In this document: piece after piece, positions 39,046-48,715 of the stretch
Layout: each line of letters starts with the position of its first letter
Position numbering within the stretch: the stretch's first letter is position 1
Source: Serpens gallinarum
GTDB lineage: Bacteria; Pseudomonadota; Gammaproteobacteria; Pseudomonadales; Pseudomonadaceae
DNA length: 64,000 bases
Assembly (NCBI RefSeq): GCF_014836765.1
Contig: NZ_JACSQG010000011.1
Coordinates: forward strand, 1-64,000
Direction of reading: 5' to 3'
Position numbers and translations under genes: made by a program
Notes under the pieces: model-generated
What the model was told of the DNA's origin: nothing
What the model saw: the letters and a program-made list of their open reading frames with translations, nothing else
Database searches by the model: none

Positions 39046-41304
39046 ATGAGCGAAACCCTCGACCTCAGCCTGGATGGCGTGGAGCGCCGCTCCCTCGCCG
39101 AGTTCACCGAACAGGCTTATCTGAACTACTCCATGTACGTGATCATGGACCGTGCACTGCCCCATATTGGCGACGGTCTGAAGCCTGTGCAGCGCCGTAT
39201 CGTCTACGCGATGAGCGAGCTGGGCCTGAGTGCCGATTCCAAGCATAAGAAATCGGCGCGCACTGTCGGCGACGTGCTTGGCAAGTTCCACCCCCACGGC
39301 GACTCAGCCTGCTACGAAGCCATGGTGCTGATGGCCCAGCCGTTCAGTTACCGCTACACATTGGTGGACGGCCAAGGCAACTGGGGCGCGCCGGACGATC
39401 CCAAATCGTTCGCCGCCATGCGCTACACCGAAGCGCGTCTGTCGCGCTACTCCGAAGTGCTGCTGACCGAGCTCGGGCAGGGCACGGTGGACTGGGTGCC
39501 GAATTTCGACGGCACCCTGGACGAGCCGGCCACCCTGCCGGCGCGCCTGCCCAACCTGCTGCTCAACGGTACCACTGGCATCGCCGTGGGTATGGCCACC
39601 GATGTGCCGCCACATAACCTGCGCGAAGTCGCCACGGCGTGCGTGCGTCTACTGGACGAACCCAAGGCCAGCGTCGAACAGCTGTGCGAACATATCCAGG
39701 GGCCGGACTATCCCACCGAAGCGGAGATCATCACGCCGCGCGCCGATCTGTTGAAGCTTTACGAAACTGGCCGTGGCTCGGTGCGCATGCGCGCGGTGTA
39801 TAAGGTTGAGGATGGCGACGTCGTGGTCACCGCCCTGCCCCATCAGGTATCCGGTGCCAAGGTGCTGGAGCAGATAGCCGCGCAGATGCAGGCCAAGAAA
39901 CTGCCGATGGTGGCCGACCTGCGCGACGAATCGGATCATGAGAATCCCTGCCGCATCGTCATCATTCCGCGGTCCAATCGCGTCGATACCGCCGAACTGA
40001 TGCGTCATCTGTTCGCCACCACGGATCTGGAATCCAGCTACCGGGTGAACATGAACGTGATCGGTCTGGACGGCAAACCGCAGGTGAAAAACCTGCGCGC
40101 GTTGCTTGGCGAGTGGCTGACCTACCGCATCGGCACCGTGCGCCGACGGCTGGAGTTTCGCCTGGACAAGGTCGAGAAGCGCCTGCACTTGCTGGAAGGC
40201 CTGCTGGTAGCGTTCCTGAACCTGGATGAAGTCATCGAGATCATTCGCAGCGAAGACCAACCCAAGCCGGTGCTGATGGCACGCTTTGGCCTGTCCGATT
40301 TGCAGACCGACTACATCCTTGACACGCGCCTGCGTCAGTTGGCACGTCTGGAAGAGATGAAGATCCGTGGCGAGCAGGATGAGCTGGCCAAAGAACGCGA
40401 CCAGTTGCTGGCGCTGCTGGGCAGCGAAGCCAAGCTGAAGAAGCTGGTGCGCAAGGAATTGATCGCCGATGCCGAAACCTATGGCGATGCGCGCCGCTCG
40501 CCAATTATCGAGCGTGCCGAGGCCAAGGCCCTCAGCGAAACTGAGCTGTTGCCCACCGAGCCGGTTACCGTGGTGCTCTCCGAAATGGGCTGGGTGCGCT
40601 GCGCCAAGGGCCACGACATCGACGCCACGGGGCTTTCCTACCGCTCGGGCGATGGTTTCAAAGCCGCTGCGCCGGGACGCTCGAACCAGTTTGCGGTGTT
40701 CATCGACTCCACAGGGCGCAGCTACTCGTTGGCCGCCCATTCACTGCCCTCGGCGCGTGGCCAGGGCGAGCCGCTCAGCGGCCGCCTGACACCCCCGCCG
40801 GGCGTCAGTTTCGAATGCCTGCTGATGCCCGAGGACGATGCGCTGTACGTGATCGCCTCGGACGCCGGGTATGGCTTCGTCGTCAAGGGCGAGGACCTGC
40901 AGGCCAAGAACAAGGCGGGCAAGGCGCTGTTGACCCTGCCGGCCGGCGCCCAGGTGATAGCACCGCAACCTCTGGCCAGCCGCGAAAACGACTGGCTGGC
41001 GGCAGTGACGACCGAAGGTCGCCTGTTGGTCTTCAGATGCGCCGACCTGCCGCAGCTGGGCAAAGGCAAGGGCAACAAGATCATTGGCATTCCCAGTGAT
41101 CGCGTGGCCAGCCGCGAGGAATACCTGACCGGTTTGGCGGTGCTTCCCGACGGTGCGGCACTGGTCCTGCAAGCCGGTAAACGCACCCTCACCCTCAAGG
41201 CCGAAGACCTCGAACATTACCGGGGCGAGCGTGGCCGGCGAGGAAACAAATTGCCGCGAGGATTCCAGCGCGTCGATGCGCTTCAGGTGGAATTTGCCGG
41301 CTAG
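39046..41304 (+). CDS. parC: DNA topoisomerase IV subunit A
   Basis: 752 aa, the DNA-cleaving subunit of topoisomerase IV. The catalytic tyrosine lies in [12 protein letters not shown]. The quinolone-resistance region reads [14 protein letters not shown] with Ser87 and Glu91 intact, so this copy looks quinolone-sensitive at ParC. The C-terminal third has degenerate beta-pinwheel blades (for example [15 protein letters not shown]). It follows the protease gene by seven bases and shares an operon with parE. Confidence 0.97.
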   Translation: MSETLDLSLDGVERRSLAEFTEQAYLNYSMYVIMDRALPHIGDGLKPVQRRIVYAMSELGLSADSKHKKSARTVGDVLGKFHPHGDSACYEAMVLMAQPFSYRYTLVDGQGNWGAPDDPKSFAAMRYTEARLSRYSEVLLTELGQGTVDWVPNFDGTLDEPATLPARLPNLLLNGTTGIAVGMATDVPPHNLREVATACVRLLDEPKASVEQLCEHIQGPDYPTEAEIITPRADLLKLYETGRGSVRMRAVYKVEDGDVVVTALPHQVSGAKVLEQIAAQMQAKKLPMVADLRDESDHENPCRIVIIPRSNRVDTAELMRHLFATTDLESSYRVNMNVIGLDGKPQVKNLRALLGEWLTYRIGTVRRRLEFRLDKVEKRLHLLEGLLVAFLNLDEVIEIIRSEDQPKPVLMARFGLSDLQTDYILDTRLRQLARLEEMKIRGEQDELAKERDQLLALLGSEAKLKKLVRKELIADAETYGDARRSPIIERAEAKALSETELLPTEPVTVVLSEMGWVRCAKGHDIDATGLSYRSGDGFKAAAPGRSNQFAVFIDSTGRSYSLAAHSLPSARGQGEPLSGRLTPPPGVSFECLLMPEDDALYVIASDAGYGFVVKGEDLQAKNKAGKALLTLPAGAQVIAPQPLASRENDWLAAVTTEGRLLVFRCADLPQLGKGKGNKIIGIPSDRVASREEYLTGLAVLPDGAALVLQAGKRTLTLKAEDLEHYRGERGRRGNKLPRGFQRVDALQVEFAG

Positions 41305-41457
41305 TGCTGGGAGAATACCGCGCATACCAGTCGGACAATCCTCCAGGTCAGGGTTGTCCGAAAAAAGAAAGTTACCGGGACGTACCGCGCTTCACCGTCC
41401 ACGCCCCGGAGCAAACTGCCAACCTGGACCGTAGTCTGCGGTCCGTCCGGGTGAACT

Positions 41458-42165
41458 ATGAAACTAAAGCGTTTTTCCGCGCTGCTCTTGATGGTGGGTG
41501 CGTTAGGTGTCGCAGGCTGTATCACCAAGCTGCCGACTGCGCTTTACCAGCTGGATAGCGGCAGCCCGACGGTGTCCGAAAAATCTTCTGGCCTGGCGGT
41601 TCTTCTGCAGCGAATCGACATTGCCGATTACCTGGGCGATGCAACTCTGATGCAACGCCAGCCCGACGGTAGCTTGGTCGCCGATCAGGATGCGCGCTGG
41701 GCGGGCAACCTGGCTGACAACATCAACAATGTCATGCTGCGTCGTCTGTCCTGGCGATTGGACGATCAGCGGCTGGCGTTGGCGCCTGCCCCGGGGCTCA
41801 ACCCGGACATCCAGGTACATGTCAGCATCGACCGTCTCGATTCAGGCCCGTTGAAACCGGCCGTGCTGGAAGCACAGTGGCGTCTGTTGGATCGCAAGGG
41901 ACAGCTGCTGAGCAGTCGCTTGATACGTCTGGAAGAGTCGCATCTGGGCAATGTCGCCGATCAGGTACGTGCCCAGAGCGAAGTGTTGCAGCAGTTGGCC
42001 GAGCAATTGGCTGGCGATATCCAGCCCCTGGCGCGGCAGATTGCTGCGGCGCGCAAGAGCGAGGCCGCCAAGGCAGCGCGTGCCGCCCAGTCGACGGCCG
42101 AGCCGGCGCCTAAGATTCCGGTGGCCGAGCCGGTGCGCGCCGATGTCGAGGTTTATCGGTTCTGA
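41458..42165 (+). CDS. Orphan PqiC-like (DUF330) outer-membrane lipoprotein
   Basis: 235 aa. MKLKRFSALLLMVGALGVAGC is a lipoprotein signal with lipobox VAGC. The mature part, LPTALYQLDSG then IDIADYLGDATLMQR and NPDIQVHVSIDRLDSG, fits the ABC-type transport auxiliary lipoprotein family (PqiC), which normally works with PqiA and PqiB MCE proteins in phospholipid transport across the periplasm. No MCE genes are beside it here. The C-terminus is Ala-rich. A strong terminator follows. Confidence 0.82.
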   Translation: MKLKRFSALLLMVGALGVAGCITKLPTALYQLDSGSPTVSEKSSGLAVLLQRIDIADYLGDATLMQRQPDGSLVADQDARWAGNLADNINNVMLRRLSWRLDDQRLALAPAPGLNPDIQVHVSIDRLDSGPLKPAVLEAQWRLLDRKGQLLSSRLIRLEESHLGNVADQVRAQSEVLQQLAEQLAGDIQPLARQIAAARKSEAAKAARAAQSTAEPAPKIPVAEPVRADVEVYRF

Positions 42166-42191
42166 GGCGGTATTTTAAAAGCACAGAACAT

Positions 42192-42216
42192 AAAACCGGC
42201 GCAAGCCGGTTTTTTT
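42192..42216 (+). terminator. Rho-independent terminator after the PqiC-like gene
   Basis: AAAACCGGC (42192-42200), loop GCAA, GCCGGTTTT (42205-42213) and further T residues. The A and T runs on the two sides make it work in both directions. The ~190 bp from here to the next gene show no further feature. Confidence 0.9.
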
Positions 42217-42404
42217 ATGCCCGCGTAGAAGGGGCGTCGAAGCACCGCCTCCTCGTAGGCCAGTCTCGGCCGTTGGGTGAGGAGATGGAAGTGCGGCGCT
42301 CGCGGTAGCCCGCCGTGTTCCGCTATCCGGTATACATTGAGCGACGCCTGCCTTACACCGCGCAACGTCGCGTAAAACAGCGCCGCGCACGCTTCGTGAA
42401 CACG

Positions 42405-43946
42405 TTAATGCGGCAGACGTTGCGAGCGGAGCTCGCGCAGACGGCTCAGTTGCCGTTCGAGCAGTGCGGGATAGGGCGGTAGCAGGCTTTCCACACAGTA
42501 GGCGCCGCTGGGAGTGGGAATGGCGCGCAGGCGAGCACGGCTGCGGATGTGGGGATCGACGCCGATGCGCGCATCCACCAGCAGCAGGTTACGGCTGTGC
42601 TGGGACAGGTCCAGCGCGGCGAGCACGACATCGCTGAGCAACAACTCGCCTTGGCTGACGGTTTCCGGCACTTCGCCGTGAGTCAGGCCCAACTGCAGTT
42701 GCAGGCTGATGCCGCTGTCCGCCACCTCAATCTGCAAGGCGTGACCCAGCGCGCGCAGCAATTCGCCACAGCACAGCGCGTGGCCCAGGTAGTCATCACT
42801 GCTGTGCTGGCGAAATACCAGCAGGCTGCTGCCATCGTTGAGGGTGTGTAGTTGACCGGTGTACAGCTTGCTGGCCTGGTCCAGGCAGTCGCGGTAGCGT
42901 TCCAAAAGATCCAGCAGGCGCGGGCGGGGCAGGTTGCGCAACTGCGCCTGGCTGCCGATCTGGATGGCAAGGACCACGCAGGTGCTGGTCTGGGATGCTG
43001 CGGATGTGGGCGGTGACTGCGGCAGGATCAACGGCAGATCATCGAAGTCGCCCTGCACGTCGGTGAAGGGGTCGTCTTCGTCCAGGCTGTGTGCCACGCC
43101 GCGGTTATGAGTCGACGCGGTGACGGGCGCAGGGGTAGGCGCGTGCTCAGCCGCAGCCGGTGCAGGGGTGTCAGTGGGTTCGGCGTCGAATTCGTCGGTA
43201 TCGAGGTCGGCGAAAAACGCTTCGTCGGGCTCTCCTGCCGGCAGCGAAGTCGGGGCAATAGGGGCCAGGCGATCTTGCAGTTGGCGCGCCAGGGTGCCGA
43301 TCTCATCCTGACGCTCGCTGCCGGGCGCCAGCCCTTCCGGTTCGTGCAGCCAGTCGCCCAGTTCTTCCAGCGGCGTGGCGAGGGTGCGGCCCAGGCGTTG
43401 CGACCACCAGAGCGTCAGGGCCAGCAGGATGAGGCTGAGCAACGCCATGCTTTGCAGGCTGATACTCATGGGTTGCTGAAAGCGGCGCATGTCGAGACTG
43501 ATGCGCAACTGCCCCGCGATCACTTCCTGAAACGTAATGGGCGTGGCAAACAGACCGTCGCTTTCGCCGAGCAATCCTGCCTTGGGCCTGACTCCAGCCT
43601 CGGCGAGGATGCGATTGTCGATGCTGTACACGGCGGCATGGGCCACCAGTGGATTCTTCACCAGATTATTAAGCAGCACGTTGAGGCTGAGAATGTCGTT
43701 GGTCACCAGCAGGTTGGTGGCCGAGGCTGCGGTCTGGGTAATCAGGCTCTGGCCGACCACTTCAGCCTGTTGCTGCATGACCTGCTTGAGCTGGGAGCCG
43801 ATCACCCAGCCGTAGACGAGCAGCACCAGCACCACTAGCGTCAGGCAATGGCTGGCCAGCCGCAGGGGGAGCGGCAGACGTCGTCCACGCAAGGCTTTGT
43901 AGAAAAGAAGGAAAAAATTATCGGGTTTGATGGCGGGCCGCTTCAC
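42405..43946 (-). CDS. AhpA/YtjB-type membrane protein
   Basis: 513 aa from a GTG at 43946 (VKRPAIKPDNFFLLFYKAL); another GTG at 43952 is possible. A transmembrane segment near residues 28-47 and a second near 165-185 flank a periplasmic sensor-like region (QTAASATNLLVTNDILSLNVLLNNLV). After a HAMP-like stretch comes a long Pro/Ala/Asp linker, then a C-terminal domain (TCVVLAIQIGSQAQLRNLP) that resembles a degenerate cyclase fold. The N-terminal part matches the SMP_2/AhpA family encoded beside serB in many gammaproteobacteria. It is divergent from serB, as in P. aeruginosa. Function is poorly known. Confidence 0.78.
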   Translation of the reverse strand: MKRPAIKPDNFFLLFYKALRGRRLPLPLRLASHCLTLVVLVLLVYGWVIGSQLKQVMQQQAEVVGQSLITQTAASATNLLVTNDILSLNVLLNNLVKNPLVAHAAVYSIDNRILAEAGVRPKAGLLGESDGLFATPITFQEVIAGQLRISLDMRRFQQPMSISLQSMALLSLILLALTLWWSQRLGRTLATPLEELGDWLHEPEGLAPGSERQDEIGTLARQLQDRLAPIAPTSLPAGEPDEAFFADLDTDEFDAEPTDTPAPAAAEHAPTPAPVTASTHNRGVAHSLDEDDPFTDVQGDFDDLPLILPQSPPTSAASQTSTCVVLAIQIGSQAQLRNLPRPRLLDLLERYRDCLDQASKLYTGQLHTLNDGSSLLVFRQHSSDDYLGHALCCGELLRALGHALQIEVADSGISLQLQLGLTHGEVPETVSQGELLLSDVVLAALDLSQHSRNLLLVDARIGVDPHIRSRARLRAIPTPSGAYCVESLLPPYPALLERQLSRLRELRSQRLPH

Positions 43947-44167
43947 GCGCACGGTTCTTCTCTGAGAAGGTCGCGGGAGTATACGTAACGCATGGAGCAA
44001 GCCGAAAGCGTTAAGGGATGAAATGTTTTAGGGCAAAAAGCCATCATTTGTGCGGTGGTTCACAGATTTTCCGCTTCGATAAAGACTAGAGCGCAGGGCT
44101 AGCAGAGAGGTGCGGGCTTATGCGCTTGGGGTAGAATGCGGCCCTTCTTTGACATGGGAGCTGCGCC

Positions 44168-45382
44168 TTGCGCGAAATCGTCCTGATCAATATCACCGGA
44201 GAAGATCGTCCGGGGTTGACCGCTGCCATTACCGGGGTGCTGGCCCAGGGCGGCGTGAACATTCTCGACATCGGCCAGGCGGTGATCCACGACACCTTGT
44301 CGTTCGGCATCCTGGTGGATATTCCCGACAACGAACGCGCCTCCTCGGTCCTCAAGGAGGTGCTGTTCACCGCTTACAAGCTGGACCAGCAGGTGCGCTT
44401 CACGCCGGTGTCCGAAGCGGACTACCAGCAATGGGTTGGCGGCCAGGGCAAGTCCCGGCACATCGTGACCCTGCTCACCCGGCAGGTAACCGCCGAACAA
44501 CTGCAGCGTGTCAGCTCGATCACCGCCAAGTACGGCCTGAACATCGATCATATCGACCGGCTTTCCGGGCGGATGCCGTTGGACATGCCGGTGGAGCAGG
44601 GCAAGGGCTGCATCGAGTTTTCGGTGCGCGGCGAGCCGGCTGATGTGGACGCCCTGCGCGCCGAGTTCCTGAGCGTGGCCCAGGAGCTGAACGTTGACAT
44701 CGCCTTCCAGCGCGACTCGGTGTTTCGCCGCAACCGCCGCCTGGCGGTGTTCGACATGGACTCCACACTGATCGAGGCGGAAGTCATTGACGAGTTGGCC
44801 AAGGCGGCCGGGGTGGGCGATCAGGTGGTGGAAATCACCGAACGGGCGATGCGCGGCGAGCTGGATTTCCGCGCCAGCTTCACCGAACGCCTGGCGCTGC
44901 TCAAGGGCCTGCCGGAAAGCGCCTTGATCGAGGTGGGCGCCAGCCTGCGCCTGACCGAAGGCGCCGAGCTGCTGTTCAGTGAGCTCAAGCGTCTGGGCTA
45001 CAAGACCGCGATTCTCTCTGGCGGCTTCAGCTACTTTGCCAAACAACTACAGGCTCGCCTGGGCATCGACTACGTGTTTGCCAACGAACTGGAAATTGTC
45101 GACGGCAAGCTCACCGGCGTTGCGATCGAGCCGATCGTCGATGCCCAGCGCAAGGCCGACCTGTTGCGCCAGCTGGCCGAGAAGGAAGGTCTGCGCCTGG
45201 AACAGACCATCGCCGTGGGCGACGGCGCCAACGACCTGCCCATGCTCGGTCTGGCGGGCCTGGGTGTGGCTTTTCGCGCCAAACCGTTGGTCAAGCAGTC
45301 GGCCAAGCAGGCGATCTCCACACTTGGCCTGGACGGCATTCTCTATCTGCTCGGCTTTCGCGAGCGCGACGGGCAGGAATAA
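44168..45382 (+). CDS. serB: Phosphoserine phosphatase with N-terminal ACT domains
   Basis: 404 aa, last step of serine synthesis. The start is TTG at 44168 with GGGAG upstream; the N-terminus MREIVLINITGEDRPGLTAAI is an ACT-type domain and a second similar region follows (HIVTLLTRQVTAEQLQ). The HAD phosphatase domain has the nucleophile in VFDMDSTLIEAEVIDELA, AILSGGFSYFAKQ and VGDGANDLPML. A TAGAATGCGG about 40 bp upstream is a possible promoter. It ends before a strong terminator. Confidence 0.96.
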   Translation: MREIVLINITGEDRPGLTAAITGVLAQGGVNILDIGQAVIHDTLSFGILVDIPDNERASSVLKEVLFTAYKLDQQVRFTPVSEADYQQWVGGQGKSRHIVTLLTRQVTAEQLQRVSSITAKYGLNIDHIDRLSGRMPLDMPVEQGKGCIEFSVRGEPADVDALRAEFLSVAQELNVDIAFQRDSVFRRNRRLAVFDMDSTLIEAEVIDELAKAAGVGDQVVEITERAMRGELDFRASFTERLALLKGLPESALIEVGASLRLTEGAELLFSELKRLGYKTAILSGGFSYFAKQLQARLGIDYVFANELEIVDGKLTGVAIEPIVDAQRKADLLRQLAEKEGLRLEQTIAVGDGANDLPMLGLAGLGVAFRAKPLVKQSAKQAISTLGLDGILYLLGFRERDGQE

Positions 45383-45415
45383 GAGCCGCTTCACGCGTCG
45401 AGCTTCGAGAAAAGC

Positions 45416-45450
45416 AAAGCCCTGGGTCGCTGCCGGCCCAGGGCTTTTTA
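45416..45450 (+). terminator. Rho-independent terminator after serB
   Basis: AAAGCCCTGGG (45416-45426) pairs perfectly with CCCAGGGCTTT (45437-45447) around a 10-nt loop, followed by TTA. Flanking A and T runs allow it to act for serB and for the convergent alcohol dehydrogenase gene. It is immediately followed by repeat-like sequence (CTTGCAGCTTGAAGCC, GGCTTGTAGCC). Confidence 0.92.
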
Positions 45451-45481
45451 CTTGCAGCTTGAAGCCTGTGGCTTGTAGCCG
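45450..45481. repeat. Dispersed intergenic repeat copy
   Basis: CTTGCAGCTTGAAGCC followed by TGTGGCTTGTAGCC, next to the serB terminator and ending at the stop of the alcohol dehydrogenase gene. It shares words with the sequences at 7367-7395 and around 34900-34960. Confidence 0.45.
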
Positions 45482-45484
45482 CCG

Positions 45485-46561
45485 TCAGGGCTTGATGGCC
45501 ACTTTCAATACGCCATCGCGCTGGTGGCCGAACAGGTCATAGGCGGCTTCGATGTCGTCCAGCGCGAAGTGATGGGTGACCAGGGCGCCGAAGTCGGCGC
45601 GGCCCGAGGCGACCACGTTGAGCAGTCGGCGCATGCGCTCCTTGCCGCCTGGGCACAGGGAGGTGACGAGGATATGGTCGCCCAGGCCGGCGTGAAAAGC
45701 GCCCAGGGGAATGCTCAGATCCTGGGAATAAACGCCCAGGCTGGACAAGGTGCCGCCGGGCTTGAGCACGCGCAGGGCCTGCTCGAAGGTAAGCTGGGTG
45801 CCCAGCGCCTCGATGGCCGCATCCACGCCGCGCCCGCCAGTAAGCTTGAGAATCTCGTCCACCACGTCGACATTCTTAAAGTTCAGCGTCACGTCGGCGC
45901 CCATCTGCCGGGCAATCTCCAGACGCGAATCCACACCGTCCACCGCAATGATGCAGCTGGCGCCACGTAGCTTGGCGCCGGCGGTGGCGCACAGGCCGAT
46001 CGGCCCTTGGGCGAAAATCACCACGATGTCGCCGATCTTGATGTTGGCGCGTTCCGCGCCGGCAAAGCCGGTGGACATGATGTCCGGGCACATCAGCACC
46101 TGCTCGTCACTCAGGGCGTCCGGCACGGGGGCCAGGTTGGCCTGGGCGTCTGGGACCAGGACGTATTCGGCCTGAGTGCCGTCGAGAGTATTGCCGAAGC
46201 GCCAGCCACCCATCGGTTTGTAGCCGTGACAGCCGCAAGCGCCGCCGTCCTGGGAGGGTGCGCCATCCTGGCAGGCATAGGAGGTGAAACTGGGACAGAT
46301 GGCCCCGGCTATCACCCGCTGGCCTTCCTGATACCCTTTCACATTGCTGCCGAGCTTCTCGATGATGCCCACCGGCTCATGGCCGATGGTCAGGCCGCGC
46401 TCGACCGGGTATTCGCCCTTAAGGATGTGGATGTCGGTGCCGCAGATGGTCGTGGTGGTGATGCGCAGCAAGGCATCGTTGGGGCCGACCTCGGGGATGG
46501 GTTTGTCCTGCAGTTCGATCCGTCCGGGCTCGACGAATACCGCCGCCTTCATCATGGTCAT
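45485..46561 (-). CDS. Zinc-dependent alcohol dehydrogenase, MDR family
   Basis: 358 aa from the ATG at 46561, chosen because AGGAG lies eight bases upstream. It is a medium-chain dehydrogenase: catalytic zinc ligands in TTTTICGTDIHILKGEYP (Cys) and IGHEPVG (His, Glu), a Cys-containing loop ACGCHGYKPMGGWRFG, MSTGFAGAE, and the cofactor motif VVIFAQGPIGLCATAGAK, where Ala replaces the usual first Gly. It resembles secondary-alcohol or isopropanol-type dehydrogenases of Pseudomonas and Ralstonia. It is convergent with serB and has no pathway neighbours, so the substrate is not known. Confidence 0.88.
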   Translation of the reverse strand: MTMMKAAVFVEPGRIELQDKPIPEVGPNDALLRITTTTICGTDIHILKGEYPVERGLTIGHEPVGIIEKLGSNVKGYQEGQRVIAGAICPSFTSYACQDGAPSQDGGACGCHGYKPMGGWRFGNTLDGTQAEYVLVPDAQANLAPVPDALSDEQVLMCPDIMSTGFAGAERANIKIGDIVVIFAQGPIGLCATAGAKLRGASCIIAVDGVDSRLEIARQMGADVTLNFKNVDVVDEILKLTGGRGVDAAIEALGTQLTFEQALRVLKPGGTLSSLGVYSQDLSIPLGAFHAGLGDHILVTSLCPGGKERMRRLLNVVASGRADFGALVTHHFALDDIEAAYDLFGHQRDGVLKVAIKP

Positions 46562-46630
46562 GGTGCGTGCTCCTGACATGAGGGTGTCAGGACACTCTAG
46601 TCCTCGCTGGGCAGAAGAAACTGACCGTGG

Positions 46631-48715
46631 TCAGCCTTCGTCGCCCGAGCTGAAGTCGTAATCCATCGCACGACTGGGCGCCTGCAAATACAGGCCCTGG
46701 ATGTAGTTGACGCCGGCCTGCCAGAGCGTGGCCAAGGCGCTGGCGCTTTCCACCCCTGGAATAACGGTCAGCTTGGCCTGGGCATGCAGGCTGGCCAGCA
46801 TATCTTTGAGCGTTTGCTGGTTCTCGGCCTGGTGCAGTTCCTGGGCGAAGGAGCTGTCCAGTTTGACGAAGTCCACTTCCAGGTGCTTGAGCGTATTGAA
46901 CGGGTTGACCCCGCAGCCGAACTGGCTCAGGGCGACCTTGCAGTGCAGCTGATGTAAGCCCTGGGTGAGAGCTTTGGCTTGCTTCAGGTAGGTGGTGGCG
47001 GCGGTTTCATTGAACTGCAGAGCCAGGGCGTCGGCCGGCAAGCGCGCGGCTTGCAGGGTGGTGCTGAGCCAGGGCAACAGACCTGGGTCTTGCAGACTGG
47101 CCTCGCCCAAGTGCACGAACAGGCGCGTGATATGTCCCTTCTGGCGATGGGCGGCCAGCATCTTGATGGATGTGAGCAGCACCCAGCGGTCGATCTTCGC
47201 GGCCAGCCCGGCTTCCTGAGCGACGGCGAGGAAGTCGCCGGGCAGGATCTCCTCACCCTGCGGATTGAGCAGCCGCAGCAGGGCTTCGTAATGTTCGACG
47301 TCATCCCCGCGCAGGCTGATGATCGGCTGGAACAGCAGCTGGAAACTGTTGGTGTCCAGGGCCTGCTGAAGCATGGCGACCACGTTGCCGCGGTTGGCCT
47401 CGGCGGCCAGCTCGTCGGCCGGATCGTACAGGGTCAGAGTATTGCCCGTGCTATGGGTGTCGGCGCAGCGGTGGGCGCGGTCGACCACGGTTTGTGCGCG
47501 GGGCGTTTTCTCATTGAGGCCGGCAACACCGATCGAGAGGCTGACTTGTGCGGTGCGACCATTCACCTCGAACAAGTGCGCCTCGACCCGCTGCAGCAGC
47601 GCTGCCAAGGCCGGACGGCTCTGCTCGGGTGTCTGGCCCGGCTGTAATACGGTGAACACATCGTCACCAAAACGGGCCAGCTGGGCCTCGGCTGGGAAGT
47701 GCGCGCGCAGCAGGCCGGCCAGATCGGTGAGCAGCAGGCCGATGTCGGCAATACCGATATCAGCCAGCAGGGTGGAGTACTGATCAAGGCGGATGTACGC
47801 GAGGCTGGCCGGCTGGCCGGCGTTAACCGCGCGTTGTGCGGCGGCGTCCATCAGCTCGAGGAAATAGGTGCGGTTGTACAGGCCAGTCACAAGGTCCTGA
47901 CTGCTGATTTCGCGCAGACGCTCTTCCAGCTCGGCATTGTCGGTGTCGCAGCGGATGACGACTTGGATGCACGGCTCGCCGTCGTAGGCCGCGGGTGAAA
48001 AACTCATGCGTGCCTTGAAGGTGTCACCCGCGCTTTTCACGCCGCTGCAGCTGAGCTCGGCTCCGCCTTCCGGGCTCTGGTAATTCTTCAGGAAGTCCCG
48101 GAAGGCGCTTTGGTCGGCGCTGTCGATCAGATCGATCATCGGCATGCCTTCCAGTTCATCCGCATCGACATAGTCGAACAGTTCCAGGTAGGCCCGGTTG
48201 GCATAAATGTGCATGCCTTCGTGGACATAGGCGATGGCGTCAACCGAGCTGTCGAGGAGCAGTTGGCAGCGTTTCTCCGCCTCGCGCAGGGCCACTTCGG
48301 CGGCGCGGCGGGCGCGGCGCTCCGCCAGGTTGGCCAGCTCGCGGTTGGCCACCAGGATCAGGCGCTCGTCGTCGCCCTGGGGCAGTGCGTCCTGTGCACC
48401 ACTGGTCATGGCCGTGGTAATGGCATCGCTGATGTCGGCCGCGTTTCCAGGCTCGACCAGTTGAATCACCGGGATGTCCTTGGCCTGGCGACGAATCGCC
48501 TGGATCGCATCGTCAGGCGACAGCCCCTGGCTGGTGGGTGCATTGATCAGCAGATCCCAGCTGTGGTCCAGCGCGGCTTGCAAGTCGGCGGCCGAACTCA
48601 GGCGCTGTACGCGTGTGGCGCGCCCGGCATTGCGGAACAAGTTGACCAGGCGCTCGGCCTCGTTCTGGGAGTCTTCGAGAATCAGCAGGCGAACAGTTTT
48701 CTTATCGATGGCCAT
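46631..48715 (-). CDS. fimX: c-di-GMP-binding regulator of type IV pili, REC-PAS-GGDEF-EAL
   Basis: 694 aa, close to FimX of P. aeruginosa. The ATG at 48715 (MAIDKKTVRLLILEDSQN) is preferred; the frame is open upstream. Domains: degenerate receiver (residues 1-130, with LLINAPTSQG where the phospho-Asp would be), PAS (~150-260), GGDEF-like (~270-430, active-site loop FGDDVF instead of GGDEF), and EAL (~440-690, HYEALLRL). The GGDEF site should be inactive; the EAL domain probably binds c-di-GMP. FimX promotes type IV pilus assembly at the cell pole. Its 3' neighbour is an alcohol dehydrogenase; psd lies upstream. Confidence 0.92.
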   Translation of the reverse strand: MAIDKKTVRLLILEDSQNEAERLVNLFRNAGRATRVQRLSSAADLQAALDHSWDLLINAPTSQGLSPDDAIQAIRRQAKDIPVIQLVEPGNAADISDAITTAMTSGAQDALPQGDDERLILVANRELANLAERRARRAAEVALREAEKRCQLLLDSSVDAIAYVHEGMHIYANRAYLELFDYVDADELEGMPMIDLIDSADQSAFRDFLKNYQSPEGGAELSCSGVKSAGDTFKARMSFSPAAYDGEPCIQVVIRCDTDNAELEERLREISSQDLVTGLYNRTYFLELMDAAAQRAVNAGQPASLAYIRLDQYSTLLADIGIADIGLLLTDLAGLLRAHFPAEAQLARFGDDVFTVLQPGQTPEQSRPALAALLQRVEAHLFEVNGRTAQVSLSIGVAGLNEKTPRAQTVVDRAHRCADTHSTGNTLTLYDPADELAAEANRGNVVAMLQQALDTNSFQLLFQPIISLRGDDVEHYEALLRLLNPQGEEILPGDFLAVAQEAGLAAKIDRWVLLTSIKMLAAHRQKGHITRLFVHLGEASLQDPGLLPWLSTTLQAARLPADALALQFNETAATTYLKQAKALTQGLHQLHCKVALSQFGCGVNPFNTLKHLEVDFVKLDSSFAQELHQAENQQTLKDMLASLHAQAKLTVIPGVESASALATLWQAGVNYIQGLYLQAPSRAMDYDFSSGDEG

